Positions 44,328 through 53,042 of a stretch of DNA of 64,000 nt are shown piece by piece; positions within the stretch are counted from its first letter, which is position 1; every line of letters starts with the position of its first letter. Under the pieces are notes generated by a model. It saw only the letters and a list, made by a program, of their open reading frames with translations, was not told the DNA's origin and did not search any database. The position numbers and the translations under genes were made by a program. This DNA is from Nitrospira sp. (GTDB lineage Bacteria; Nitrospirota; Nitrospiria; Nitrospirales; Nitrospiraceae), in the NCBI GenBank assembly GCA_018242685.1, contig JAFEBM010000027.1, positions 1 through 64,000 on the forward strand, in the 5' to 3' direction.

Positions 44328-45223
44328 GTACGCTCACGACTTCTGATCATCTTTTGGTGATCGACCCCTGTCCGGACACCCAGTCGCGCATTGCCGAACA
44401 GTTGCAGGGCAGAGGGTTTTCGGTCGTTGCGGCGTCCGACCCGACCACCGCACTCACGACGATCGATATGGCCGCGCCGGACATCGTGATCACCGATCTG
44501 TTTCTTCCCGAGGCGGCGGGCTTGACGCTGCTAAAAGAATTGAAGGCCAGGCATGAACGCTGTTCGGTGATCGTCATGGCGAAGGATGCGCCGGAACTGA
44601 TGATCGTCCAAGCGCTTCGAATCGGAGCCGCCGATTATCTGCACAAGCCCGTGACCGAAGAAGAGCTGGCGCATGCGTTGCAACGCGCTCGACATCTCCT
44701 GCCGGGAGACCTCTCGGATATTCCCGGACTTTGTCGATCTGAGTATCGACTGACCGCCGATTCCAACCCGACCCATATTCCGGGGGTGATCTCTTGGCTC
44801 ATCAAAACGACGGCTTCAACCCTCCCTCCGATCCGACGGTTGCACCTTCGCGGAGCGTTACAAGAACTGCTCTTTAACGCCGTTGAACATGGGAATCTCG
44901 AGATCCAGTACCAGGAGAAACAGAAGGCTTTGATGGAAGGCCGCTATGAACAGCTGTTGGCTCACCGACTCACTCAAGTTCGGCTGAGAGATCGTCGGGT
45001 GACCATGCACGTGCTTTACGACAAGGATGCAAATAGTCTGGTGTACCGGATCACCGATGAGGGCAAGGGCTTCAAGTGGCAAAGCTTACTCGCGCGATCC
45101 CAAGAGGCCTGCAAGTCGGAAGACACGAACGGGCGAGGACTGTTTTTGGCTCGATCGTTCTTTCCCTGCTTAACGTACAATGAGCGGGGCAATGAGGTGA
45201 CGATTACGATATCGCTTGATTAG
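44324..45223 (+). CDS. REC domain fused to RsbW-like serine kinase/anti-sigma ATPase domain
   Basis: 299 residues. A receiver (about 8-125: DHLLVIDPCPDTQSRIAEQL, DIVITDLFLPEAAGLTLLKE, LHKPVTEEEL) with Pro-Cys in place of the second acidic residue precedes an HATPase_c_2 domain (about 140-298): LQELLFNAVEHGNLEIQY is the N box, YRITDEGKGFKW the G1 box, GRGLFLARSFF the G2 box. Such domains bind STAS proteins and phosphorylate their Ser. Together with the STAS pair and the SpoIIE phosphatase this completes a partner-switching circuit. No sigma factor or FlgM lies adjacent. Confidence 0.9.
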   Translation: MSTLTTSDHLLVIDPCPDTQSRIAEQLQGRGFSVVAASDPTTALTTIDMAAPDIVITDLFLPEAAGLTLLKELKARHERCSVIVMAKDAPELMIVQALRIGAADYLHKPVTEEELAHALQRARHLLPGDLSDIPGLCRSEYRLTADSNPTHIPGVISWLIKTTASTLPPIRRLHLRGALQELLFNAVEHGNLEIQYQEKQKALMEGRYEQLLAHRLTQVRLRDRRVTMHVLYDKDANSLVYRITDEGKGFKWQSLLARSQEACKSEDTNGRGLFLARSFFPCLTYNERGNEVTITISLD

Positions 45224-45279
45224 ATTTCAGGTTTTCGGGTTCATGTTGAAAGAACAGAACTCGAAACTCATCTTGTGCA

Positions 45280-46224
45280 TCAGAGCAGGCGAAGGTACTC
45301 GACAGTGCTCTCGCCCTTGCTGGCATCTCGTTTCAAAATGGCCCATGCGGTCTTGGTCGTTTCATTCACGGTGACGGCGAGGCGCGCGGAGAAATAATCC
45401 GATTTGATATCGTAGTCGCTTCTCAGTGTCTTGCCGATCTCTTGAAAGCTCCCGACTCGATCGAGCTCCACTTTCGTCTTATAGGGGCGTCCTTGGACGA
45501 TCTCCAGCGCGACGGATTGGGTGACGCTCGGATCCAGGGTCTGAAGGACGATGGGATCGGCTGTGTTGACATTCATCAGCGCCCCTCCTTCCTGCGGGAA
45601 GACCGTCACGTAGGGAGTGATCCGTTCGATGATCTCCGGCGTGAATCCTTTGATGAGCCGGAGATCTCCCAACCCCGGTAACGGACTATTCGCGGACCGA
45701 TAGGGCGGCCTCAACGATTGGTAGTAGAGGCTCTCGGCGCCGACCGGCTGAGGCGCCTCGTCCTGGTCCATCCAATCAATGAGGGCATCGACCAGGTTGG
45801 GATTGACTCTGAGCAGTTCGAACAGTCGCTTGGCTCGGAGGATCTTCTTTTTCTGTGCAACGTCGCCTCCCGAAGTCGACGCGAGGTCATTCAAGTTGAA
45901 TTTTCCCGTCTCATCCTGGATCTGCGCGGTCAGAAACCCGTCTCCGATCGCATAATTCTTGATCGGCATGGCCCAGATATCGGTCGGCCCATCGTACTTC
46001 TGCCCCGTCATCTTTTCACGCAAGAGATCCTGCAGCAAGACGGCTCGCGCGGCCTGCACGGCGGCGCGGGTCAACATGCCTGCCTTATAATCGTCCCGAA
46101 AAGCGGCGGCGGCTTGATATTCCCGGCGCGCTTCTGCGTCAAACTCAAGGATAAGGGCGGTGAGGATCGTTAGGACCAACAGCGCCATGAGCAGCGCGAT
46201 GCCTCGTTCGTCAGCTCTTGGCAT
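45280..46224 (-). CDS. gspK: type II secretion system minor pseudopilin GspK
   Basis: 314 residues. A short leader and hydrophobic helix (ERGIALLMALLVLTILTALI) of prepilin type with Glu replaced in the +5 area, followed by the helical T2SSK domain (QIQDETGKFNLNDLAS, LVDALIDWMDQDEAPQPVGA, PYRSANSPLPGLGDLRLIKG, ERITPYVTVFP). GspK caps the pseudopilus tip with GspI and GspJ. It is the last gene of the minus-strand gsp set; the ATG overlaps gspM by 14 bp. Confidence 0.92.
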   Translation of the reverse strand: MPRADERGIALLMALLVLTILTALILEFDAEARREYQAAAAFRDDYKAGMLTRAAVQAARAVLLQDLLREKMTGQKYDGPTDIWAMPIKNYAIGDGFLTAQIQDETGKFNLNDLASTSGGDVAQKKKILRAKRLFELLRVNPNLVDALIDWMDQDEAPQPVGAESLYYQSLRPPYRSANSPLPGLGDLRLIKGFTPEIIERITPYVTVFPQEGGALMNVNTADPIVLQTLDPSVTQSVALEIVQGRPYKTKVELDRVGSFQEIGKTLRSDYDIKSDYFSARLAVTVNETTKTAWAILKRDASKGESTVEYLRLL

Positions 46225-46759
46225 AGCTCAAGACCCGAACGGTGGCGTCGATATTGACCGGATTATCGAATTTCGGGCGGATTTGCAGATGGCGGACGTG
46301 AAGATCATAAGGGGCTTGATCGATGGCGACGAGTAATGCCAACAAGTCCGGTAATTGAATGCCCTCTAATCGGAGATCGACGGCTGTTTCCTCGTAGCCT
46401 TGCGCCAGCGTTTGCACTTGCGGTTGCATGCCGGTGATGCGTTCGCGCACATGGGCGTTGGTGGCCGCTTCCTCCATGAACGTCAGCAGGGAGAAATGAC
46501 TGTCGGCTCCCGGCATCCGGCTTTCGGTCAAGGCCAAGCGGTCCCGTTTGGCGAGATAGGCTTGGCTGAGCACCGCCAGTTCGGCCAGGTCTTTTTGCTT
46601 CCGTACTTCCTGGCGATCCAGACGATCCAGTGTGTCCAGCAAGGGGTCGACGACCAGGACGAAGAGGAGGCTGAGTCCAAGGACAATCCCGCATGCCGAT
46701 ACGAGGGTGCGTTCACGCTGCGACATCTGACGCCAGCGTTCTCGGAAACTCTGCGTCAT
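46211..46759 (-). CDS. gspM: type II secretion system protein GspM
   Basis: 182 residues. One N-terminal membrane helix (LVSACGIVLGLSLLFVLVVD) after a basic cytoplasmic start, then a coiled coil (RLDRQEVRKQKDLAELAVLS) and a ferredoxin-like periplasmic domain. This is the GspM layout; sequence similarity alone would be weak, but the position between gspL and gspK, with a 4-bp overlap upstream, settles it. GspM pairs with GspL at the inner membrane platform. Confidence 0.85.
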   Translation of the reverse strand: MTQSFRERWRQMSQRERTLVSACGIVLGLSLLFVLVVDPLLDTLDRLDRQEVRKQKDLAELAVLSQAYLAKRDRLALTESRMPGADSHFSLLTFMEEAATNAHVRERITGMQPQVQTLAQGYEETAVDLRLEGIQLPDLLALLVAIDQAPYDLHVRHLQIRPKFDNPVNIDATVRVLSYAKS

Positions 46760-48339
46760 GGTTTCTCCACCGTGACGGTGATTCGAAATACGACTTGATT
46801 GGGGCCTGCGCCCACCCTGGTTTCCGTCACCGCGACATCCCTTAATTGAGGGCTCAATGCGAAGGTTTGCTTAAGTCGTTCCACAGCATCGAAGGAGGTG
46901 GTCTCACCCTCCATGAGGATGGCCGTGCCATCAACGGTCAGTTCGCGCACCTTGATCATCGTCCCGGGAGGGAGTTGCTTCACGAACGTCGAGAGTGTGC
47001 GCAATACGTTGCCGCCCGCGGTGTCGGTGACCGCGAGCGCCTTGTCCAGGACTCCGATGCGGTACTGGGCCTGATCGAGCTCTTCGCCGGGAGCGGCGCC
47101 CGGTCCAAACAATTGCTCATACTGGCTATGCAGTGCGGTTTTGAGCCGAACGACCCGCTGGTCGTGCAACAGGAAGTGAATCGAGAAATCCACGATCGCC
47201 AGGACGGCAATGACCAGTCCGGCGGCAATCGCCAGGCGGCGATCCTGTTTGGTCGTGGCGGTATCCGGCGAGGCGGCCTCGGCAACGTCTTTGAGATCGA
47301 GCGCGAGCTCCATGGGAGTCGACTTGAATCGCCATCGTGGCCGGATAATCTTCGGATGGATCGCCAAGCCGAAGGCGATGGAAAATGCCCGCGGGGCTTC
47401 AGCTCCGAACCCCTGGCGCGGTCCGACCGGGTAGAGCCCCAATTGTCGGGCCATATAGCCGCCGATTTCTTGTAGCTTGGCTCCTCCTCCGCATACCCAA
47501 CAATGCGTCAAACGGCTGCGTTCGTTTCCCTGATGGGCCTGCAAGGTGATGCGAAGCTCTTTCAGGATCGGCTCCAACAGACTGTCCACTTGATCCACGG
47601 CCATTGTCCGTTTCCGCCGTTCTGCCTCGGCGAAACTACAGACATGCCGGACGGCCAAAGCATGCGTCAGATGGTTGCCGCCCCACAGAATCGTCCGGAG
47701 GACCATGGGGCGCCCTCCCTGTATGAGGCAAAGCGTCGTCTTCGATGCCCCGACGTCGATGATGGCCAGGTCTTGCGGGACAGTCGCCCCTTCTTCTTGA
47801 AGATATTGGGTCACGGAGAAAAGGGCCATTGCGTCGACATTGATCGCCGAGGGCTCCACATCGGCTTGGGCCAGGAACCGGAGATGCTCCGCGACCTTGT
47901 CTCTCGGCGCGGCCGTGACTAGGACTTCCGAACCCTTACTCTCTCGGGTCGTGCCTTCAGACGTCTGTCCAGGCGGCAACACCAGACTTCCGATTGCAAG
48001 GTCTTCGAGCGGCATGGGAACGAGATTCTCGACCTCAAAGGGGACGACTTGGGCGAGCTTGGTCGAATCCTTGAAGGGAAAGGACAGGGTTCTGACGAAA
48101 AGGTCCTGGCAAGGAATCGCGGTCACCAACCGGTCTGTGCCATAAAGTCCGTTCTGCCAGAGGAATCCACGCAGCGACTTCACACGTCGAGCCGGCTCGA
48201 GATCCTCGGGGCGGGAAAACGGCATGGGATGTTGGAAGTAATCGATCGTTTCTCGCCCGCTCAGGCGGCGACGGAAACGCACGGCCTTCAACCCCGTTTG
48301 TCCGATGTCCAGCCCGACACATTCGTTTACAATGGCCAT
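46756..48339 (-). CDS. gspL: type II secretion system protein GspL (PilM-like actin fold plus periplasmic domain)
   Basis: 527 residues. The cytoplasmic half (1-345) is an actin-like PilM/GspL fold: ECVGLDIGQTGLKAVRFRRR, later LAIIDVGASKTTLCLIQGGR, and WVCGGGAKLQEIGGYMARQL. One membrane helix near 370-390 (IAAGLVIAVLAIVDFSIHFL), then a PilN/GspL-like periplasmic domain. The N-terminal part is close to PilM of type IV pili, so the protein looks like PilM and PilN in one chain. It links the ATPase GspE to the membrane platform. Confidence 0.88.
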   Translation of the reverse strand: MAIVNECVGLDIGQTGLKAVRFRRRLSGRETIDYFQHPMPFSRPEDLEPARRVKSLRGFLWQNGLYGTDRLVTAIPCQDLFVRTLSFPFKDSTKLAQVVPFEVENLVPMPLEDLAIGSLVLPPGQTSEGTTRESKGSEVLVTAAPRDKVAEHLRFLAQADVEPSAINVDAMALFSVTQYLQEEGATVPQDLAIIDVGASKTTLCLIQGGRPMVLRTILWGGNHLTHALAVRHVCSFAEAERRKRTMAVDQVDSLLEPILKELRITLQAHQGNERSRLTHCWVCGGGAKLQEIGGYMARQLGLYPVGPRQGFGAEAPRAFSIAFGLAIHPKIIRPRWRFKSTPMELALDLKDVAEAASPDTATTKQDRRLAIAAGLVIAVLAIVDFSIHFLLHDQRVVRLKTALHSQYEQLFGPGAAPGEELDQAQYRIGVLDKALAVTDTAGGNVLRTLSTFVKQLPPGTMIKVRELTVDGTAILMEGETTSFDAVERLKQTFALSPQLRDVAVTETRVGAGPNQVVFRITVTVEKP

Positions 48340-48458
48340 GAATCCGGCTTCCGTCGTTGTTTCGTGCTTTTGGTTTTGGGTTTCACGTGCGAGTGAATAG
48401 CATCAGATGAACTGAGACTGCAATGGACAACCCGCAATCTGAAATCTCAGCCCGTACT

Positions 48459-49343
48459 CTACAATGCAATCCTCGCCTGTGCCAAGGTTCCGACGATCTT
48501 GACGGTCATGGCTGTTCCTGGAGGCGGCGAGGGGAGGCCCAGTGTGCCGGCTTTCGAAGCAAATCCAGGGCCGGGGATGACCGTCACCGTGAGATTCAAT
48601 TGGCTCTGTTGCAGCGGTTGCTGAATGGTGATGTATCCTTCGCCGGTAAAGGAGCCGTCGATGCCGTCGCCCTTCAGTTGCGTCACGTCGCAGCGGAGAT
48701 CGCGGCATGCGAGTCCTGCCGCAACCTTGCTGAATGTGAGTGACAGGATTCGTCCGTTTCCAAGGGGAATCTGATCGACCGCCAGATCCGTCGCCTCGGC
48801 CGTCCACATGCCTTCCCCCTTCATCGTGGCGGCGGTCGTCCGGTCCGAGTCGATCCGATGGGAAAAATCTCCGCTGAGAGTGCCGTGCGTGACGTAGCGG
48901 CGGAGGATTTTGGAAAGGTCCACCTGTTGAATCTGCCCCTTGATCGTGACGGGGCTTGCCAAGGAAAGAGATGAGGCGGTGACGGTGCCTTTGGCGAGAC
49001 CCGTCGGGGAAGCGGTTTCGCTCAGCTTTGCGACGACGTCGAGTCCAAGCGTGCCGCCCAACGCGTTCATGACTCCGAGCTTGGCCTGCAACAGAGCCAA
49101 TTGAAGCGGGGTCCAGTTCGGTTGCGACAAGGTGACGTTCCGCCATTCAAGGCCCAATGGAAGTCCCACGGTCCAATCGACAACTCGGATCTCCATGCCG
49201 GTGGCTCGTGAGAGTTCCGCGACCACGCGCGCCTGCAACATGCCGTACGGAAAGGTCGCCATCAGGCAGAACACCAAGATGGTGATTCCTGCGACCGTCC
49301 AAGCTAAGATCTCTCGCCATGCCTCAGGCCATTTGATGGTCAT
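48459..49343 (-). CDS. gspN: type II secretion system protein GspN
   Basis: 294 residues from ATG 49343. N-terminal membrane anchor (ILAWTVAGITILVFCLMATF) and a long beta-rich periplasmic part (GLPLGLEWRNVTLSQPNWTP, GTLSGDFSHRID, GYITIQQPLQQSQLNLTVTV) of the GspN/AsmA-like type. GspN is accessory and absent in many systems. The longer frame from 49364 starts inside duplicated DNA; ATG 49343 (MTIKWPEAW) is repeated in the upstream copy at 49459, showing that this start context was duplicated with the gspJ tail. Confidence 0.85.
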   Translation of the reverse strand: MTIKWPEAWREILAWTVAGITILVFCLMATFPYGMLQARVVAELSRATGMEIRVVDWTVGLPLGLEWRNVTLSQPNWTPLQLALLQAKLGVMNALGGTLGLDVVAKLSETASPTGLAKGTVTASSLSLASPVTIKGQIQQVDLSKILRRYVTHGTLSGDFSHRIDSDRTTAATMKGEGMWTAEATDLAVDQIPLGNGRILSLTFSKVAAGLACRDLRCDVTQLKGDGIDGSFTGEGYITIQQPLQQSQLNLTVTVIPGPGFASKAGTLGLPSPPPGTAMTVKIVGTLAQARIAL

Positions 49344-49532
49344 GATGCGCCGATCGCCACCCATTCCCGCAGCTTCCTTGGACCGGCATCGGGAGAGTGA
49401 AACGTCGCTTCAATCCAAGCTAAGATCTCTCGCCATGCCTCAGGCCGTTTGATGGTCATGATGCGCCGATCGCCACCCATTCCCGCACCGTCCAGGGGGC
49501 GGCATCGGGATATTGAAACGTCACTTCGATCA
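49301..49532 (-). repeat. 116-bp direct tandem duplication across the gspJ end and gspN start
   Basis: Unit 1 (49301-49416) and unit 2 (49417-49532) both contain aagctaagatctctcgccat, then gatggtcatgatgcgccgat and gccacccattcccgca, and end with gaaacgtcgcttcaatcc or gaaacgtcacttcgatcaa. They differ at several positions, so the event is not recent. Each unit holds the last codons of gspJ and the first of gspN. Confidence 0.9.
49340..49459 (-). other. chimeric mini-ORF created by the duplication (gspN start fused to gspJ end)
   Basis: Reads MTIKRPEAWREILAW from the gspN start, then IEATFHSPDAGPRKLREWVA to the stop, a copy of the gspJ C-terminus, 39 residues. It overlaps the gspJ stop and the gspN start by 4 nt each, so ribosomes may pass through it. 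A function is unlikely; it is a duplication scar, possibly keeping translational coupling. Confidence 0.7.
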
Positions 49533-50079
49533 ACAAGGCCTTGGGGAGTTTTTGGGCCGTCGGCCATTCGTCGATCCAGATCCGGTTCTGGTCGTCGTAA
49601 TATCGGATATTGAAGGCCTGGACACGATCGGCCAATTCCATTTGATCCAATGTCTCATTGGTATCGGTCAGCGTATAGAGGTTTCTGCGGACAAACCGAA
49701 TCAGTCGGTCACGTTCACGTGTGTAGACTACGCGAACGGTCTCGCCTTCCTTGGCGGTCGATGTGCTCAATCCCTGACTCATCGCGAGGAAAGCCAGGAT
49801 GTCGGCCGGTTGCCCGTCTTGTGTCGCGTTCGTTCCCACCCAGGGATACATGGTAGTGCGTTTGCTGAGAGAGATTTCTTCGGCCATGAGACGCAAAATT
49901 CTTCTGATCGCTTGTTCCTTCGCGACATGCTCTCGCCCGGCATCCACGGCGTTCATCGTCATGATGAGCGAACCAAAGACCATGGCGCCGATCACGCCCA
50001 CCAAGGCCACGGCGACCAAGATCTCAACAAGCGTAAAACCAGCTTGGGATTTAGAACGTGGCACGCCCGGCGAAGACAT
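49456..50079 (-). CDS. gspJ: type II secretion system minor pseudopilin GspJ
   Basis: 207 residues. Prepilin motif KSQAGFTLVEILVAVALVGV with cleavage after Gly and Glu at +5, then the GspJ minor pseudopilin fold (REHVAKEQAIRRILRLMAEE, FNIRYYDDQNRIWIDEWP). The C-terminus REWVAIGAS is duplicated downstream. Start overlaps gspI by 29 bp. GspJ joins GspI and GspK at the pseudopilus tip. Confidence 0.92.
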   Translation of the reverse strand: MSSPGVPRSKSQAGFTLVEILVAVALVGVIGAMVFGSLIMTMNAVDAGREHVAKEQAIRRILRLMAEEISLSKRTTMYPWVGTNATQDGQPADILAFLAMSQGLSTSTAKEGETVRVVYTRERDRLIRFVRRNLYTLTDTNETLDQMELADRVQAFNIRYYDDQNRIWIDEWPTAQKLPKALLIEVTFQYPDAAPWTVREWVAIGAS

Positions 50080-50488
50080 ACGTGCTCACCTCCACCGCTT
50101 CTTCCAGTCCGCCCCGCAACCACGAGACCTTGACCCGAATCTCCCGAATCAGCTCCAGCGGAGTGGGCGCGATCGTCCGCTTCCATTTATACCCGACCGC
50201 TCTCGGGACCGCCTCCATGGTCAGTTGTGTTCCAAGCGGGATGTTCGGGAAATCTCCGGTGTTTTCCCCGATGGCATATTGTCCTACAAGTTCCGTTTCC
50301 AGGAGTTTCTCTTGAGCCAACAGTGTAGCGGCCGTCAGTTCGGACGCTCGCTCCTGGAGCTCCAGATCGAAATTTCTGAGTCCAAGGAGAATCGGGAGCG
50401 CGATGGCCAGCAAGGCGATGGCCAGCAGTACTTCAAGCAGCGTGAATCCGCCTTCGTCGAGTTTGATTCGATTTCTCTCTCGGGTCAT
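50051..50488 (-). CDS. gspI: type II secretion system minor pseudopilin GspI
   Basis: 145 residues. Prepilin motif DEGGFTLLEVLLAIALLAIA, Glu at +5, followed by the short GspI domain (LLAQEKLLETELVGQ, REIRVKVSWLRGG). The order G-H-I-J in transcription is the standard pseudopilin order. Six bases separate it from gspH. Confidence 0.92.
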   Translation of the reverse strand: MTRERNRIKLDEGGFTLLEVLLAIALLAIALPILLGLRNFDLELQERASELTAATLLAQEKLLETELVGQYAIGENTGDFPNIPLGTQLTMEAVPRAVGYKWKRTIAPTPLELIREIRVKVSWLRGGLEEAVEVSTYVFAGRATF

Positions 50489-50494
50489 CGCGAC

Positions 50495-51103
50495 CTACTG
50501 TTGAGTCGGAAACAATCCTCTGGGCAGCCCTCCTGCTCCTGCTTGTTGGTTCGGCTTCAAGAGGAGTCGGACTCGGTCGGGGATGATCCGGTTCGGAGGA
50601 GGATCGAGCCGTTCGTCGCTGACCCGAATCCCTCCCGTCAGTGAATCGACCGCCAGTCCCAAGAGATTATTCTTCGTATCCGTCAGATACATCGTGACCG
50701 GCTCAATCCGCCCGTTGGCGAAGAAAGAGATGTCGACACGCCCGGAAAAATGTTTGTCTTGTCCGACGGAAACTTCCGTCAATCGGATCGATTCAGGCAG
50801 CGAACGAGGCAGCTTCCAGGCAGGATCGAGCGGAAGCCGTTCTTCTTTGTCCTCCACCACCATCATCCAGTAGGTTCCCTGATCCAAATCGAGGTAGAGC
50901 TTCAGAATCTGTTGTCTTGTGGTCGCCAGTCCTTGAAAGGTTCGAAGGACACCGATGAGTTTCCGTCCGGTGGAGCTCAGGTTCTCGTCAAGGCTGAATC
51001 GAGGGAACACGACCACCACGACCAAGGTCATGAGGAACAGCACAATCAGCATTTCCAGAATGGTGAAGCCCGCTCTCCCCAATGACCTATGACCGGTAAC
51101 CAT
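50495..51103 (-). CDS. gspH: type II secretion system minor pseudopilin GspH
   Basis: 202 residues. Prepilin motif GRAGFTILEMLIVLFLMTLV, Glu at +5, then the GspH beta domain (SSTGRKLIGVLRTFQGLATT, GQDKHFSGRVDISFFANGRI). The tail is Gln/Gly/Pro rich and longer than usual. It sits 7 nt downstream of gspG. Confidence 0.88.
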   Translation of the reverse strand: MVTGHRSLGRAGFTILEMLIVLFLMTLVVVVVFPRFSLDENLSSTGRKLIGVLRTFQGLATTRQQILKLYLDLDQGTYWMMVVEDKEERLPLDPAWKLPRSLPESIRLTEVSVGQDKHFSGRVDISFFANGRIEPVTMYLTDTKNNLLGLAVDSLTGGIRVSDERLDPPPNRIIPDRVRLLLKPNQQAGAGGLPRGLFPTQQ

Positions 51104-51110
51104 TGATTTG

Positions 51111-51647
51111 CTATTCCTTGTCGAGGTTCCAATTCGTGATATCGGCGTTCACGCCCTCACCACCGACCTCGCCGTCCGTCCCGAGAGAGGTGACCTCATA
51201 CTCCACTTTGTACTCTCCCTTTTGGACCGGGCTGAGATATTTATATGGATTGCCCCAAGGATCTTCCGGAAGCTTCGGGAGATACCCTCCGATTTTCCAC
51301 TTTTGGGGGACCACACCGACGGAGGGCTTTTCAATGAGCGCCTTGAGGCCCTGTTCCGTGGTGGGATAGACCCCGTTATCCAATTTATAGAGCTGCAGCG
51401 CTCCCTCGATATTTCTGATCTGGACTTTGGCCGCCGTGCGCTTGGCGTCATCCGTCCTACCCATGATGCGCGGAACGACCAGGGCCGCGAGAATGGCCAA
51501 GATGGCCACGACGACCATGATTTCAATGAACGTAAAGCCGGCGGAGTGTGCCGATGTCCGTCGGTTTAGGCAGGCGACGAAGCGAAGCAGTCGATTGCTT
51601 TCACCGATGTGTGTGGTAGGCTGGCATTGCTTTTCCGGATCAGTCAT
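51111..51647 (-). CDS. gspG: type II secretion system major pseudopilin GspG
   Basis: 178 residues from ATG 51647, chosen because AAAGGGGGA lies 8 nt upstream; the longer frame from 51674 lacks that. The leader before the prepilin motif (SAGFTFIEIMVVVAILAILA) is about 40 residues, unusually long. YKLDNGVYPTTEQGLKALIE, LPEDPWGNPYKYLSP and SLGTDGEVGGEG with the calcium-binding loop complete the major pseudopilin. It builds the pseudopilus piston. Confidence 0.95.
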   Translation of the reverse strand: MTDPEKQCQPTTHIGESNRLLRFVACLNRRTSAHSAGFTFIEIMVVVAILAILAALVVPRIMGRTDDAKRTAAKVQIRNIEGALQLYKLDNGVYPTTEQGLKALIEKPSVGVVPQKWKIGGYLPKLPEDPWGNPYKYLSPVQKGEYKVEYEVTSLGTDGEVGGEGVNADITNWNLDKE

Positions 51648-51706
51648 CGTGGGTCCCCCTTTATCTCGTTTCACGCTCTTCTTCTACCGTGTTTCGGATT
51701 ATCTCC

Positions 51707-52945
51707 TTAGTGGACCATCTCCCCCATTTCGAAGATGGGTAACAGGATCGCGACGACGATGAAGAGGACGACGGCGCCCATCGCGAGGATCATGATCGGC
51801 TCCATGAGCGAGGTCAAGCGGGCGATGACCCGCTCCACTTCACCGTCGTATATTTGACTCACCCGGCGCAACATCTCCTCCATTTCACCGCTTTTTTCAC
51901 CGACGGCGATCATATGGGTGACGAGGGCTGGAAATTCGCCGCTCCGTTTTAATGGATCGGCGATCGTCTCCCCCTCGCGGATGTTCTGCCGGGCCGTTTC
52001 GACCGTTTCTTCAAGAACCCTATTGTTCATAACGCGCTTCGAGACATCCATCGCATCGAGCAATTGCACTCCGCTGGCCAACATCGTGGACAGGGTGCTG
52101 GTGAGCCTGGAAATCGACACCATCCGCGCGACGTCTCCGATCAATGGAGACTTGAGTATGAACCGGTCCGCCATCATGCGACCGGCTCCGGTCCGGATGA
52201 AGCGCCGCGTCAGATAGAGGCCTCCGAGCACGAACCCGACCAACACCATCCAATAGTCGGCAAAGAACTGGCTGACCGACATCAACGCCACCGTTGGCCA
52301 TGGCAACGCTTGTTTCTGTTGAGCGAACACGAGCGTAATCTTGGGAACGACAAAGGTGATGAGGAAAAAGAGGATGACCGATCCGATCACGAGCATGATG
52401 ATGGGGTAGAGCATCGCATTGATGACCTTGTTCTTCAGGGCGAGTTGTTTTTCCAAGAACTCTGCAAGACGGAACAAGATCTGATCCAACGCTCCACTGG
52501 CCTCGCCGGCTCGGACCATGTGCACATAGATGGGAGAAAAGTCCTTTTCGTACGTCCCCAAGACGGCACTCAACGCTTTCCCCCCGCGGATTTGTTCCCG
52601 GACATCGGCGAGGAGGGCCTTGATGGGTTTTTTCTCGGCTTGTTCCACCAAGACGCCGAGGGCTTCGACCAACGGGAGCCCGGCCACGAGCAAGGTCGCA
52701 AACTGTCTGGTCATCAGGGCCAGGTCGGTTGAGCTAAGGGTGGCCGATCGGCCGATGGATCGCTCTGTGCGGCCGGTGGTTTTTTCTCGCGATCGACTCG
52801 GCGCTTGGCCCTGTTCGACGACATCGGTCGGATAGACGCCTTCCTTTCTCAGTTTGAGGCGAGCGACTTTGACGTTCTCCGCGTCGATGATCCCGGTCGC
52901 GGCTCCGCCGTCGTTCCGGTAGCCCTGGTATTGATAGACCGGCAT
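51707..52945 (-). CDS. gspF: type II secretion system inner-membrane platform protein GspF
   Basis: 412 residues from ATG 52945 (MPVYQYQGYRNDGGAATGII), the standard GspF start; the frame to 52999 adds 18 non-conserved residues. Two T2SSF domains (about 70-190 and 275-395: RQFATLLVAGLPLVEALGVL; TSTLSTMLASGVQLLDAMDV) and three membrane helices (about 170-190, 220-240, 375-400). GspF anchors the assembly ATPase. Confidence 0.95.
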   Translation of the reverse strand: MPVYQYQGYRNDGGAATGIIDAENVKVARLKLRKEGVYPTDVVEQGQAPSRSREKTTGRTERSIGRSATLSSTDLALMTRQFATLLVAGLPLVEALGVLVEQAEKKPIKALLADVREQIRGGKALSAVLGTYEKDFSPIYVHMVRAGEASGALDQILFRLAEFLEKQLALKNKVINAMLYPIIMLVIGSVILFFLITFVVPKITLVFAQQKQALPWPTVALMSVSQFFADYWMVLVGFVLGGLYLTRRFIRTGAGRMMADRFILKSPLIGDVARMVSISRLTSTLSTMLASGVQLLDAMDVSKRVMNNRVLEETVETARQNIREGETIADPLKRSGEFPALVTHMIAVGEKSGEMEEMLRRVSQIYDGEVERVIARLTSLMEPIMILAMGAVVLFIVVAILLPIFEMGEMVH

Positions 52946-53042
52946 GATCAGCAGACTCCGGACGTATCGGGTTTGGCCGACCGGCGCCGGACAGCCCAAG
53001 ATCGAACCGACGGAGAGGGGAGGACAGCGCGTCGGTGCCGCA

